A stretch of 64,000 nucleotides of DNA from Arenicola marina (lineage: Eukaryota; Annelida; Polychaeta; Arenicolidae), in the NCBI GenBank assembly GCA_964019135.1, contig OZ025256.1:38226035-38290034 (forward strand), given 5' to 3'. The notes beneath the pieces are model-generated. The model had not been told where the DNA came from and searched no databases. It saw only the letters and a list, made by a program, of their open reading frames with translations. The translations under genes and the position numbers were made by a program. Positions 37,151 to 49,300 of this stretch are shown here, piece after piece (position 1 is the first letter of the stretch; every line of letters begins with the position of its first letter).

Positions 37151-38039
37151 TCTCGGGTCGAACAGTGCGCTCGCTAAACCGGCTTTTGTGTTTAGTCAAT
37201 ATGGCGAGTTGTTATTGTTTGTTGTGAACAGAGCTGACAAAGTGGCATGGCCATATCGACCATCCTATTCTAAAACAGTAAAGACCTCCGCAGCGAGCCC
37301 AGTGACCGGTATCGGTGGATTCTGTCTAGACCAATCCAAAGTGTCGTCATATCTCACAAAGAGGGAGGTTACCTCGGCACATGGCTCCACACAGTGGAAG
37401 TTCCGCGTGGAACAAAAGGAGCGATAATTAAAGAGGCGAATTGTTTACACAAGCCAAGGAGGTGTTGGCCTGCAGACCGCCTGAGGCACGGGGACCGGGG
37501 CCGGCATGATCTCACCACACGTAAGCAGGTTCTCTGTGGCGAAAAGGGGTGAGGAGACGCCAAGGTCTGTGGCGGCGGCAGTGGGTCAGATCGCCGTCCG
37601 CCGGCCACGCCACCACCTGCCTCGCCTCCCACTCCCACTGAACCAGCGCAAACGGGCTGAGACCTGTTTAGATAACTTTTACAGAGTCCCAAACACCGGG
37701 CGCATTCTCCAGGAAGCACGAAACATGTCCTGCAAAGGTCCCCTCCCCCCCACCCCTACTCCCTCCTGTCCTTCGCTATTCCTCCCACTCTTCAACAGCC
37801 ATATCCGCCGCCCTCATGGCCGTCCTGGTCCGCCTACGCCTTCTCTTCCCCATCGCCCCTTCCCCCTCTTCCCTCTCCTATACTCTCCCACATCATTCAA
37901 ATCCCTTACCCTACCCTCCTCCCACCGCCTCCTAACGCCCATTCCTGGCTCTCCCAGACCTGGTCTAGCTCACAGATTACACCAGCGACACCACACCTGG
38001 AGGCTGCAACCGGAAGGGCTGCCCCCACCGTTAACCCCC

Positions 38040-38190
38040 ACCCCTTTATGAGTCCCACCCTTAACTCCCACTTCTCTATCCCTCCCCCCACTCCTCTTTT
38101 CCTCCCACCCCTCTATCCCTTCCACCCCTTTATGAGTCCCACCCTTAACTCCCACTTCTCTATCCCTCCCCCCCACTCCCCTTTCCCTCC
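38040..38190. repeat. About 81-bp duplication, C/T-rich
   Basis: GAGTCCCACCCTTAACTCCC appears twice about 82 bp apart, followed each time by ACTTCTCTATCCCTCCC. Confidence 0.85.
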
Positions 38191-38194
38191 CACT

Positions 38195-39415
38195 CCACCC
38201 AACCCAATACTCGCCGCCGATATAATTATATATCTCAAATAATTATTTGTATCTGTATTTTTATGCATAATTTATAGTCGTTTGTATATGTATGCGTTTT
38301 ACGTATTTTATTTCTCAGAAATACCTTATTTACCCAATTAATGACCAAGAGTCGCCAATTTCCTTCTGAACAAAAACGCATTTGGTCTTTCACTGTTATA
38401 TATGCGGCATGTCCGGTGGAACAGTTGACCGTTACACATACCACCGTCACACGGTAACAACACCCGCTCAGGACATAGGACGGACTATTGTCTTGTTATC
38501 GTTGTGGGTTTATGAAACCAAATACCACCAGAGCCACAGCAGGAAAGGATTATTTCTTCTGTTGTTTTCTCTTATGGCGCTTGTCCCTTCCTCCCCCACC
38601 CCTGCCCCCTGCCTACCTACCAGCCTGCCAACGTGGTTCGTCTGGACGTTACGTCAGCAGGTGGAGGATTGGGTAGAGGGTGGGAGGGGGTAGGGGGGCG
38701 GATGAGGACGGTCCGGACACTCGTCTCGCCCCCTCCCCCCACGCATACGATCTTCATCCTCATATATGTTCTTTTATAGACCCCCTACCACCTCATGTGG
38801 CACCCTCACCGTTTCGCCAGTTTCTCAGCCGCAGGTAATCACCATCATGCAACATGTAGTACTTTACATTTCATTCGTGTGTACCATTGAATCATGTCTT
38901 GTAGCGATCCTCAAAAATTGCCAACAGTTAATCGCGAATTTCCAAGAATTCCTCGATGCCAGTCGCGAAGATCGGAAAATTAAGGTATCCGCCCCCACCC
39001 CCTCCTTACTGTGATCTTTCATGTGGATTTTTGTTTTTTTTTCGTTTGTAATTTTAGGGGGGTATGCAGGTAATTTTTCTTTTGTTCAATTTGTGTGTTC
39101 CTTGCGTGCCAGCGCACACCTATTTTGAAACACAAGCTTCGACTTCTGCTATTGGCATGATTGTTCATTTACTGGGCTTGTGGATAATAAACGTTATGAT
39201 TATGTTTTTGAATACTCCACTATTATGTGAAACTACAGATCAATTCATCTAGTGCACTTTAGGCATTTCACATTGAAAACCAGTTTCAGTCGACTAACTC
39301 CTGAGCGTTTCTAATAATCGGCTCTATCTTTGCCCATTTATAAGATCTCATTCAAGTGGCTAATCTCCTTCGGAAGTGAGTTTATGTAATTTCAGTTTAT
39401 TTGTGGATTCATAAA
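38195..39415. other. Intergenic; nothing recognised
   Basis: No domain or element seen. The 103-residue plus frame at 38,382 looks random. Confidence 0.4.
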
Positions 39416-39417
39416 AC

Positions 39418-39805
39418 ACTCGATTGTGCGTGGCTCGCAATTTGTATCACTCCATACACTTTATGTCACACGATTGTGATTGGTTCGCTCTTTGTATGAC
39501 TCGATTGTGATTGGCTCACACTATGTATCACTCGATTGTGGTTGGCTCACACTTTGTGTCACACGAATGTGATTAGTTCACTGTTTGCATCCCGCGATTG
39601 TGCTTGGTTCGCTCTTTGTATTCCTGGATTGTGATTGGCTCGCTCTTTGTTTCACTTGACTGATTGGCTCGCACTTTCTATCCCTGGATTTTGATTAGTT
39701 CGGTCTTTGTATCCCTCGATTGTGATTGGTTCGCTCTTTGTATTACTCGATTCTGATTGGCTCGCACTTTTGTTCCTCGATTGTGATTGGCTCGTTCTTG
39801 GTAGC
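39418..39805. repeat. About 31-bp array with TGATTGG (CCAAT-box) in most units
   Basis: Thirteen units of CTCGATTGTGATTGGCTCG followed by CACTTTGTATCA. Seven keep a perfect GATTGG, the reverse of CCAATC. Confidence 0.88.
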
Positions 39806-39809
39806 CATC

Positions 39810-42800
39810 AAACATAATTAACTCCTTTAACTACACACTCGGATCAGTCGACATGCAAACATGGTTCTTGCCCTGGTGTTGAAAGAAACTTGTAAGGTCG
39901 AAAACTGAAGTCCGGGGTTGAGGGGAAAATGTATTGGCGTGGGGGGTGGAGGGGTAGGGGGGGGGGTCCAAGTCAGACCCTTAGCGGTTTGGAGCTCCTA
40001 TCTTATCTACAGCAGAGGTCTCTTGTTCCCTGACCCTAGCCCTTGACCCGGGTCGCCCTGGGAGAGGGGAGGGAAGGGGGTGCTAACAAGAACCCCTGCC
40101 AGGCCACGTTGTCCGCCTTTAACCAGTTACACCTGGTTGGGAGAAGCGACACGGCAAGTCGCTGGTCTGACACCCGCTGGCAGCACTGGATTGGGAGTAG
40201 TGCGCACTCTCTCACGAACAACTAAGTCGCCATAGATGGCGCTGTATATCCGGTTGAGTGTCCGCCAGTGAAAGGTCAATGCTCTATCACGTCACTGTGC
40301 TTGCGTTGTAGGTCCTGGAATTCAGAAATTGCTCATCCCTGGAGTCATTTCGAATTTGATCGATCGCAGGCCATAATTGATTCTCTAGGACAAGCACAGC
40401 AAGAGGGGTGGCTGTTGAAGGTCGAGACCGGGTGGCGCCTAGCGGATTTTCAGAAACCAGTTTTGTGTGTGTATATTTTGAGGTTTCAATGACAACCCAG
40501 TCATATCAAATATTAGTTTCTCCGCCAAATTTGCCTTAATGTTATGGATTACCAGTAAAAGCACAAATTCAGTGTTTGCAAAAAGGCGCCGAAAGGCCAA
40601 ACTGCATTTTTTTCGCATAATCGCTTTTAGACCAAAAGTTAGTTACTTCAATGGTCGCAATCTGTCTATATAACCGAGCCTAAATACAAGAAATCACATT
40701 CGTAAAGCGCCATCAAGACGATACAACTTTACCCAAAGGCCACGTCTGCGGGGACATGACCTGTAGGAAGTCTCACCGCCTCGACAGGTGTACATGGTCT
40801 AACCTACGCCTCATCAAATATCTGACCAAATCAGTGCAAGTCTTTCTGTCACGTGATAGAAGCTAAATCATGTGATTCGGTTATAAGGAAATCACATATG
40901 GGACAATCCCATCGTGTGTACAGTGATGCCTCATAGGTCAAAAGACCAACAGGAAAAACCTATGGGGCAGACCAACAGACCAGCCATACTTTTCAATGAC
41001 TCGTCATCTGTTGAATGACCAGTCGTCTATTTGATAATTAGGTGGTCGATTAAATGCTTGGTCGTCTGTTGAACGATTGCTTTCAATGACAGCGAGCGTG
41101 ACTTAATGAAAACCACAAAACCAGGTGTTGATATATGGCAGATGACGGGATTTCTTCAAGAGAATGATTACAAATCGTTACAAATATTACACAGAGCGTA
41201 ATGATAAAAATATACAGAGCTCGAAGATATACATGAATATACAACCATCACTTGCCAAACCCATCTACAAAGTTAGTATCTGCACCCTGTAGACCCTACT
41301 ACCCCCGACAACCACCAGAGGGCGTCTGGTCTTCATTGCAAGCACCGAGTCAATGTTCACTTCTTGCCTACTTAAGTAATTCTCGTTCTTCTCCCACATG
41401 ATGAGCCATTTGTGTGTGTCAGATCAGGTAAGATATACTAAGCAATTATTTAACGTCGGTAGGTTTACATATTAACCGACCAGTGTCTAAAACAATTAGC
41501 TTCGTTGCTTAGTTAGTCATAATTGTGTCAGATAATGCATACACTAAAAGGCGTTTCAACGACAAAACCCACGTTGATAACACGTCACCATAGTGTGTAT
41601 TCCTTATTACAAAGAACTCAAGATACTTGTCCGACAAGTATTTAACAAAATGGATTAACAAATAATCTTCACAGCTGATTGGATCAGGACTTGACGAGAT
41701 CATAGTGGAGGGGGAGTCGCCCGCAGCGCCATCTTTCGGGACGCGCGCCATAGCTTTTCTCTCCCCTAGTGTCTGTTTTCATCACTAGACCTCTGGCGGG
41801 ACATGTCGCCTTAACCATGGGGACAACATCAGACGCTGTTGGTGGGTTCTTCATCACATGATTACCACGTGGCACGGTCCGCCGGGAACCATGGGAACGG
41901 GCTAACTGGGTCACCATGAACAAGAGACGAGACGCTTGAGGCCAAAATCGAAAACAGAGGAAATGGTTAGAAGATATATTTGTAGCAAACCACACTTTTC
42001 GCCGCTAATAAATATAAATTGTGTTTGCCAGCTGAATATCCAGTCATTAACTACCGAGATGCATTATGGGAGGGATAGGCTCGCACGCGGCGGATACATG
42101 CATCGCAGGCTGAGGAGATCTCCGCTAGAGGTCGCGCTGGTTGGTGGCGCTGCGGCATGAAACCCCCGGACACGTCATGATAGGCGCCTCACTATAGACC
42201 GACACCACGCGTTCATTGGTGAGAGATACACACCCATCAGGAGATGGATATGCAGATACGTACAATCATAACTCAAGTGGTTACATAAACATAACAAGGT
42301 GATATAAGCACTACTAGGGGGGGGGGGTGCGGGGCGGGGGCGGGGGGGGGGGGGTGCGGGGCGGGTCGGGGGCGGGGCGGTCCACTAACTAGCTCCCACA
42401 GTCTAGTAGTACCAGAATACCCCGTGCTAACATTAATCCTGAGGCTAAGATTGTTACGTATAAGAAAAAAAAACACAGTATCGGGTCCTATTTTGTATAA
42501 AAAGTCAGACGTAAGAGTAAATATAGTCAGTATGTAATAAATGACATTCTTTGTGAAGTTAATTAATGGCAGACTTTGAGTTTCGCGAAATCTCTTTTCG
42601 CGTGACGTTCCCTGTCGCCATGGAAACCGTGCTCTAGTATCCAGCGCATCTGTAGCAGAGGCTTACGGCGCGGGCCTCACCTTGTCTAGGCTTCTAGCGA
42701 CTAGTTTAACAACATCTGTAACATGAACGACTGCTCCTCGACGGGGGACCACCACTAAAGAACAAACTCCACCTACACACACGATAAAAAAAAGGTACAA

Positions 42801-42860
42801 AATAGCCGACTACATACAAGTGCGATTGAGATCAACATTTGCTATGCCATCAATTTGTCT
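39810..42860. other. Region downstream of GCLC; CTCF-like motif and a G-rich tract
   Basis: CCACCAGAGGGCG at 41322-41334 (plus) fits the CTCF core. The G/C-rich tract 42,317-42,380 has GGGGCGGGG GC-box repeats. No gene recognised. Confidence 0.4.
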
Positions 42861-42894
42861 TCATGATTATGTCATGTTTTTGGAATTATTATTA

Positions 42895-42900
42895 TTTATT
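42895..42900 (-). terminator. Candidate GCLC poly(A) signal AATAAA
   Basis: AATAAA on the minus strand about 143 bp after the GCLC stop, inside an AATAAT-rich stretch. It is the first canonical signal after the stop codon. Transcript data would be needed to place the cleavage site. Confidence 0.5.
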
Positions 42901-42911
42901 ATTATTACCTT

Positions 42912-43030
42912 GCCTTTGATCCTTGACCTTTGATTCTTGACCTTTGACCCTTGACCGCTGACCCATTGACCTTTCACCATTGATCCTTGACCGCTGACCC
43001 ATTGACCTTTTGAACTTTGACTCGCGACCT
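42912..43030 (-). repeat. GGTCA-rich degenerate tandem repeat in GCLC 3' UTR
   Basis: Repeated GGTCAATGGGTCAGCGGTCA-like segments of 14-30 bp, starting just after the stop. It contains GGGTCAAAGGTCA at 42938-42950 (minus strand), a DR1-type nuclear receptor element. Confidence 0.7.
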
Positions 43031-43042
43031 CTGCCCCGTGAC

Positions 43043-43383
43043 CTACTGAGGCTGGCCGCCGGTGCCATTGACCAGGGCGCCGCCCCCGTGGCTGGGGTGG
43101 GCGTCTGAGGGGGCGGGGGCGGGGCCCCCCGGGGCGGTGGCCCCCTTCTTCACCCGGCCTGCCAGGTAGCGCTCCGCCTTCTGCATGGCGTCCGGGATGT
43201 CCCCGGCGCTCTTGGTGCTGTAGCTGATCAGGAGTTCGGGAGCGCTGAGCTCGCCCCGCGTGATGCGGTCGCACGTCCGGATCAGGTCGTAGTTGATGGC
43301 GTCCGAGACGATCGAGTCCTGCTTGTAATCCGGGTGATCCGCCACGAACTTCCGGATCCACCGGGCCGTCGTCATCAGCTCAC
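43043..43383 (-). CDS. GCLC: GCLC last exon L with stop
   Basis: 341 nt to a TAG stop. It begins [20 protein letters not shown], nearly identical to the human C-terminal domain start, then [15 protein letters not shown]. The acceptor is CCGACAG|GT. The tail after SAPELL continues for about 58 residues rich in Gly, Pro and Ala (ends GTGGQPQ) and does not resemble the human tail. A GTCA-rich short repeat follows within about 20 bp of the stop. Confidence 0.95.
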
Positions 43384-46300
43384 CTGTCGGGATCAACAGA
43401 GGCGAATATAGGACGACAGCTCATTGGCTGAACGCTCCAGAGATGTGTACACTCCATATATGTGAACGCTCTATAGATGTGAACATGCCATAGATGTGAA
43501 CACTTCATAGATGTGAACACTCCATAGATGTGAACACTCCACAGATGTAAACACTACATAGATGTGAACACTCCATATATGTGAACGCTCTATAGATGTA
43601 AACATGCCATAGATGTGAACACTTCATAGATGTGAACACTCCACAGATGTGAACACTTCATAGATGTGAACACTCCAAAGATGTGAACACTCCATAGATG
43701 TAAACACTCCACAGATGTAAACACTACATAGATGTGAACACTCCATATATGTGAACGCTCTATAGATGTGAACATGCCATAGATGTGAACACTCCAAAGA
43801 TGTGAACACTCCACAGATGTAAACACTACATAGATGTGAACACTCCATAGATGTGAACGTTCCAGATGTGAACGCTACATAGATGTAAACACTACATAGA
43901 TGTGAACACTCCATAGATGTGAACAGTTCATAGATGTGAATGCTCCATAGATGTGAACACTCCATAGATGTGAACACTCCATAGATGTGAACACTCCACA
44001 GATGTGAACATTCCATAGATGTAAACACTTCATAGATGTGAACATTGCATAGATGTGAACATTGCATAGATGTGAACACTCCATAGATGTGAACACTCCA
44101 TAGATGTGAACACTCCATAGATGTGAACACTCCATAGATGTGAACACTACATAGATGTGAACACTCCATATATGTGAACACTCCAAAGATGTGAACACTC
44201 CATAGATGTAAACACTCCACAGATGTAAACACTACATAGATGTGAACACTCCATATATGTGAACGCTCTATAGATGTGAACATGCCATAGATGTGAACAC
44301 TCCAAAAAATGTGAACACTCCACAGATGTAAACACTACATAGATGTGAACACTCCATAGATGTGAACGTTCCAGATGTGAACGCTACATAGATGTAAACA
44401 CTACATAGATGTGAACACTCCATAGATGTGAACAGTTCATAGATGTGAATGCTCCATAGATGTGAACACTTCATAGATGTGAACACTCCATAGATGTGAA
44501 CAATCCACAGATGTGAACATTCCATAGATGTAAACACTTCATAGATGTGAACATTGCATAGGTGTGAACACTCCATAGATGTGAACACTCCATAGACAGT
44601 CCCCCTAAAAGAGAAACCTATATTAACTATCATGGTTCATCACTTTCATCGGTTACTTACTGTTTCTTAAACTTACCTGAGGCTCTCTTCTGGGTCAGGT
44701 TGAGGTACTGGGCGATGGTGCACCTTACCTGAGGCTCTCTTCTGGATCAGGTTGAGGTACTGGGTGATGGTGCACCTTACCTGAGGCTCTCTTCTGGATC
44801 AGGTTGAGGTACTGGGTGATCGTTCCCCGTACCTGAGGCTCTCTTCTGGATCAGGTTGAGGTACTGGGTGATGGTGCACCTTACCTGAGGCTCTCTTCTT
44901 GATCAGGTTGAGGTACTGGGCGATGGTGCACCTTACCTGAGGCTCTCTTCTGGATCAGGTTGAGGTACTGGGTGATGGTGCACCTTACCTGAGGCTGTCT
45001 TCTGGATCAGGTTGAGGTACTGGGTGATGGTGCACCTTACCTGAGGCTCTCTTCTGGATCAGGTTGAGGTACTGGGTGATAGTGCACCTTACCTGAGGCT
45101 CTCTTCTGGATCAGGTTGAGGTACAGGGTGATGGTGCACCTTACCTGAGGCTCTCTTCTGGATCAGGTTGAGGTACTGGGCGATGGTGCACCTTACCTGA
45201 GGCTCTCTTCTGGATCAGGTTGAGGTACTGGGTGATGGTGCACCGTACCTGAGGCTCTCTTCTGGATCATGTTGAGGTACTGGGTGATGGTGCACCTTAC
45301 CTGAGGCTCTCTTCTGGATCAGGTTAAGGTACTGGGTGATGGTGCACCGTACCTGAGGCTCTCTTCTGGATCAGGTTGAGATACTGGGTGATGGTGCACC
45401 TTACCTGAGGCTCTCTCCTGGATCATGTTGAGGTACTGGGTGATGGTGCACCTTACCTGAGGCTCTCTTCTGGATCAGGTTGAGGTACTGGGTGATGGTG
45501 CACCGTACCTGAGGCTCTCTTCTGGATCATGTTGAGGTACTGGGTGATTGTGCACCGTACCTGAGGCTCTCTTCTGGATCAGGTTAAGGTACTGGGTGAT
45601 GGTGCACCTTACCTGAGGCTCTCTTCTGGATCATGTTGAGGTACTGGGTGATGGTGCACCTTACCTGAGGCTCTCTTCTGGATCAGGTTGAGGTACTGGG
45701 TGATGGTGCACCTTACCTGAGGCTCTCTTCTGGGTCAGGTTGAGGTACTGGGTGATGGTGCACCGTACCTGAGGCTCTCTTCTGGATCAGGTTGAGGTAC
45801 TGGGTGATGGTGCACCTTACCTGAGGCTCTCTTCTGGATCATGTTGAGGTACTGGGTGATGGTGCACCTTACCTGAGGCTCTCTTCTGGATCAGGTTGAG
45901 GTACTGGGTGATGGTGCACCGTACCTGAGGCTCTCTTCTGGATCATGTTGAGGTACTGGGTGATTGTGCACCTTACCTGAGGCTCTCTTCTGGATCAGGT
46001 TAAGGTACTGGGTAATGGTGCACCTTACCAGAGGCTCTTTTCTGGATCAGGTTAAGGTACTGGGTGATGGTGCACCGTACCTGAGGCTCTCTTCTGGATC
46101 AGGTTGAGATACTGGGTGATGGTGCACCTTACCTGAGGCTCTCTTCTGGATCATGTTGAGGTACTGGGTGATGGTGCACCTTACCTGAGGCTCTCTTCTG
46201 GATCAGGTTGAGGTACTGGGTGATGGTGCACCGTACCTGAGGCTCTCTTCTGGATCATGTTGAGGTACTGGGTGATTGTGCACCGTACCTGAGGCTCTCT

Positions 46301-49300
46301 TCTGGATCAGGTTAAGGTACTGGGTGATGGTGCACCTTACCTGAGGCTCTCTTCTGGATCATGTTGAGGTACTGGGTGATGGTGCACCTTACCTGAGGCT
46401 CTCTTCTGGATCATGTTGAGGTACTGAGTGATGGTGCACCTTACCTGAGGCTCTCTTCTGGGTCAGGTTGAGGTACTGGGTGATGGTGCACCGTACCTGA
46501 GGCTCTCTTCTGGATCAGGTTGAGGTACTGGGTGATGGTGCACCTTACCTGAGGCTCTCTTCTGGATCATGTTGAGGTACTGGGTGATGGTGCACCTTAC
46601 CTGAGGCTCTCTTCTGGATCAGGTTGAGGTACTGGGTGATGGTGCACCGTACCTGAGGCTCTCTTCTGGATCATGTTGAGGTACTGGGTGATTGTGCACC
46701 TTACCTGAGGCTCTCTTCTGGATCAGGTTAAGGTACTGGGTGATGGTGCACCTTACCTGAGGCTCTCTTCTGGGTCAGGTTGAGGTACTGGGTGATGGTG
46801 CACCTTACCTGAGGCTCTCTTCTTGATCAGGTTGAGGTACTGGGCGATGGTGCACCTTACCTGAGGCTCTCTTCTGGATCAGGTTAAGGTACTGGGTGAT
46901 GGTGCACCTTACCTGAGGCTCTCTTCTGGATCAGGTTGAGGTACTGGGTGATGGTGCACCTTACCAGAGGCTCTCTTCTTGATCAGGTTGAGGTACTGGG
47001 TGATGGTGCACCTTACCAGAGGCTCTTTTCTGGATCAGGTTAAGGTACTGGGTGATGGTGCACCGTACCTGAGGCTCTCTTCTGGATCAGGTTGAGGTAC
47101 TGGGTGATGGTGCACCTTACCTGAGGCTCTCTTCTGGATCATGTTGAGGTACTGGGTGATGGTGCACCTTACCTGAGGCTCTCTTCTGGATCAGGTTGAG
47201 GTACTGGGTGATGGTGCACCGTACCTGAGGCTCTCTTCTGGATCATGTTGAGGTACTGGGTGATTGTGCACCTTACCTGAGGCTCTCTTCTGGATCAGGT
47301 TAAGGTACTGGGTGATGGTGCACCTTACCTGAGGCTCTCTTCTGGGTCAGGTTGAGGTACTGGGTGATGGTGCACCTTACCTGAGGCTCTCTTCTTGATC
47401 AGGTTGAGGTACTGGGCGATGGTGCACCTTACCTGAGGCTCTCTTCTGGATCAGGTTAAGGTACTGGGTGATGGTGCACCTTACCTGAGGCTCTCTTCTG
47501 GATCAGGTTGAGGTACTGGGTGATGGTGCACCTTACCAGAGGCTCTCTTCTTGTTCAGGTTGAGGTACTGGGTGATGGTGCACCTTACCAGAGGCTCTTT
47601 TCTGGATCAGGTTAAGGTACTGGGTGATGGTGCACCGTACCTGAGGCTCTCTTCTGGATCAGGTTGAGGTACTGGGTGATGGTGCACCTTACCTGAGGCT
47701 CTCTTCTGGATCAGGTTGAGGTACTGGGTGATGGTGCACCGTACCTGAGGCTCTCTTCTGGATCATGTTGAGGTACTGGGTGATTGTGCACCGTACCTGA
47801 GGCTCTCTTCTGGATCAGGTTAAGGTACTGGGTGATGGTGCACCTTACCTGAGGCTCTCTTCTGGATCATGTTGAGGTACTGGGTGATGATGCACCTTAC
47901 CTGAGGCTCTCTTCTGGATCAGGTTGAGGTACTGGGTGATGGTGCACCTTACCTGAGGCTCTCTTCTGGATCAGGTTGAGGTACTGGGTGATGGTGCACC
48001 TTACCTGAGGCTCTCTTCTGGGTCAGGTTGAGGTACAGGGTGATGGTGCACCTTACCTAAGGCTGTCTTCTGGATCATGTTGAAGTACTGGGTGATGGTG
48101 CACCTTACATGAGGCTCTCTTCTGGATCAGGTTGAGGTACTGGGTGATGGTGCACCTTACCTGAGGCTGTCTTCTGGATCAGGTTGAGGTACTGGGTGAT
48201 GGTGCACCTTACCTGAGGCTCTCTTCTGGATCAGGTTGAGGTACTGGGTGATAGTGCACCTTACCTGAGGCTCTCTTCTGGATCAGGTTGAGGTACAGGG
48301 TGATGGTGCACCTTACCTGAGGCTCTCTTCTGGATCAGGTTGAGGTACTGGGTGATGGTGCACCTTACCTGAGGCTCTCTTCTGGATCAGGTTGAGGTAC
48401 TGGGTGATGGTGCACCGTACCTGAGGCTCTCTTCTGGATCATGTTGAGGTACTGGGTGATGGTTCACCTTACCTGAGGCTCTCTTCTGGATCATGTTGAG
48501 GTACAGGGTGATGGTGCACCTTACCTGAGGCTCTCTTCTGGATCAGGTTGAGGTACTGGGCGATGGTGCACCTTACCTGAGGTTCTCTTCTGGATCATGT
48601 TGAGGTACAGGGTGATGGTGCACCTTACCTGAGGCTCTCTTCTGGATCAGGTTGAGGTACAGGGTGATGGTGCACCGTACCTGAGGCTCTCTTCTGGATC
48701 ATGTTGAGGTACTGGGTGATTGTGCACCTTACCTGAGGCTCTCTTCTGGATCAGGTTGAGGTACAGGGTGATGGTGCACCTTACCTGAGGCTCTCTTCTG
48801 GATCAGGTTAAGGTACTGGGTGATGGTGCAGCTTACCCGAGGCTCTCTTCTGGATCAGGTTGAGGTACTGGGTGATGGTGCACCTTACCTGAGGCTCTCT
48901 TCTGGATCAGCTTGAGGTACTGAGTGATGGTGCAGCTTACCTGAGGCTCTCTTCTGGATCAGGTTGAGGTACTGGGTGATAGTGCACCGTACCTGAGGCT
49001 CTCTTCTGGATCATGTTGAGGTACTGGGTGATTGTGCACCGTACCTGAGGCTCTCTTCTGGATCAGGTTAAGGTACTGGGTGATGGTGCACCTTACCTGA
49101 GGCTCTCTTCTGGATCATGTTGAGGTCCTGGGTGATGGTGCACCTTACCTGAGGCTCTCTTCTGGATCAGGTTGAGGTACTGGGTGATGGTGCACCTTAC
49201 CTGAGGCTCTCTTCTGGGTCAGGTTGAGGTACAGGGTGATGGTGCACCTTACCTAAGGCTGTCTTCTGGATCATGTTGAAGTACTGGGTGATGGTGCACC

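Noticed and set aside
43590-44633. Minus-strand frames with [16 protein letters not shown] repeats
   Set aside because: Translation of the 17-bp minisatellite, phase open because 3 x 17 = 51.
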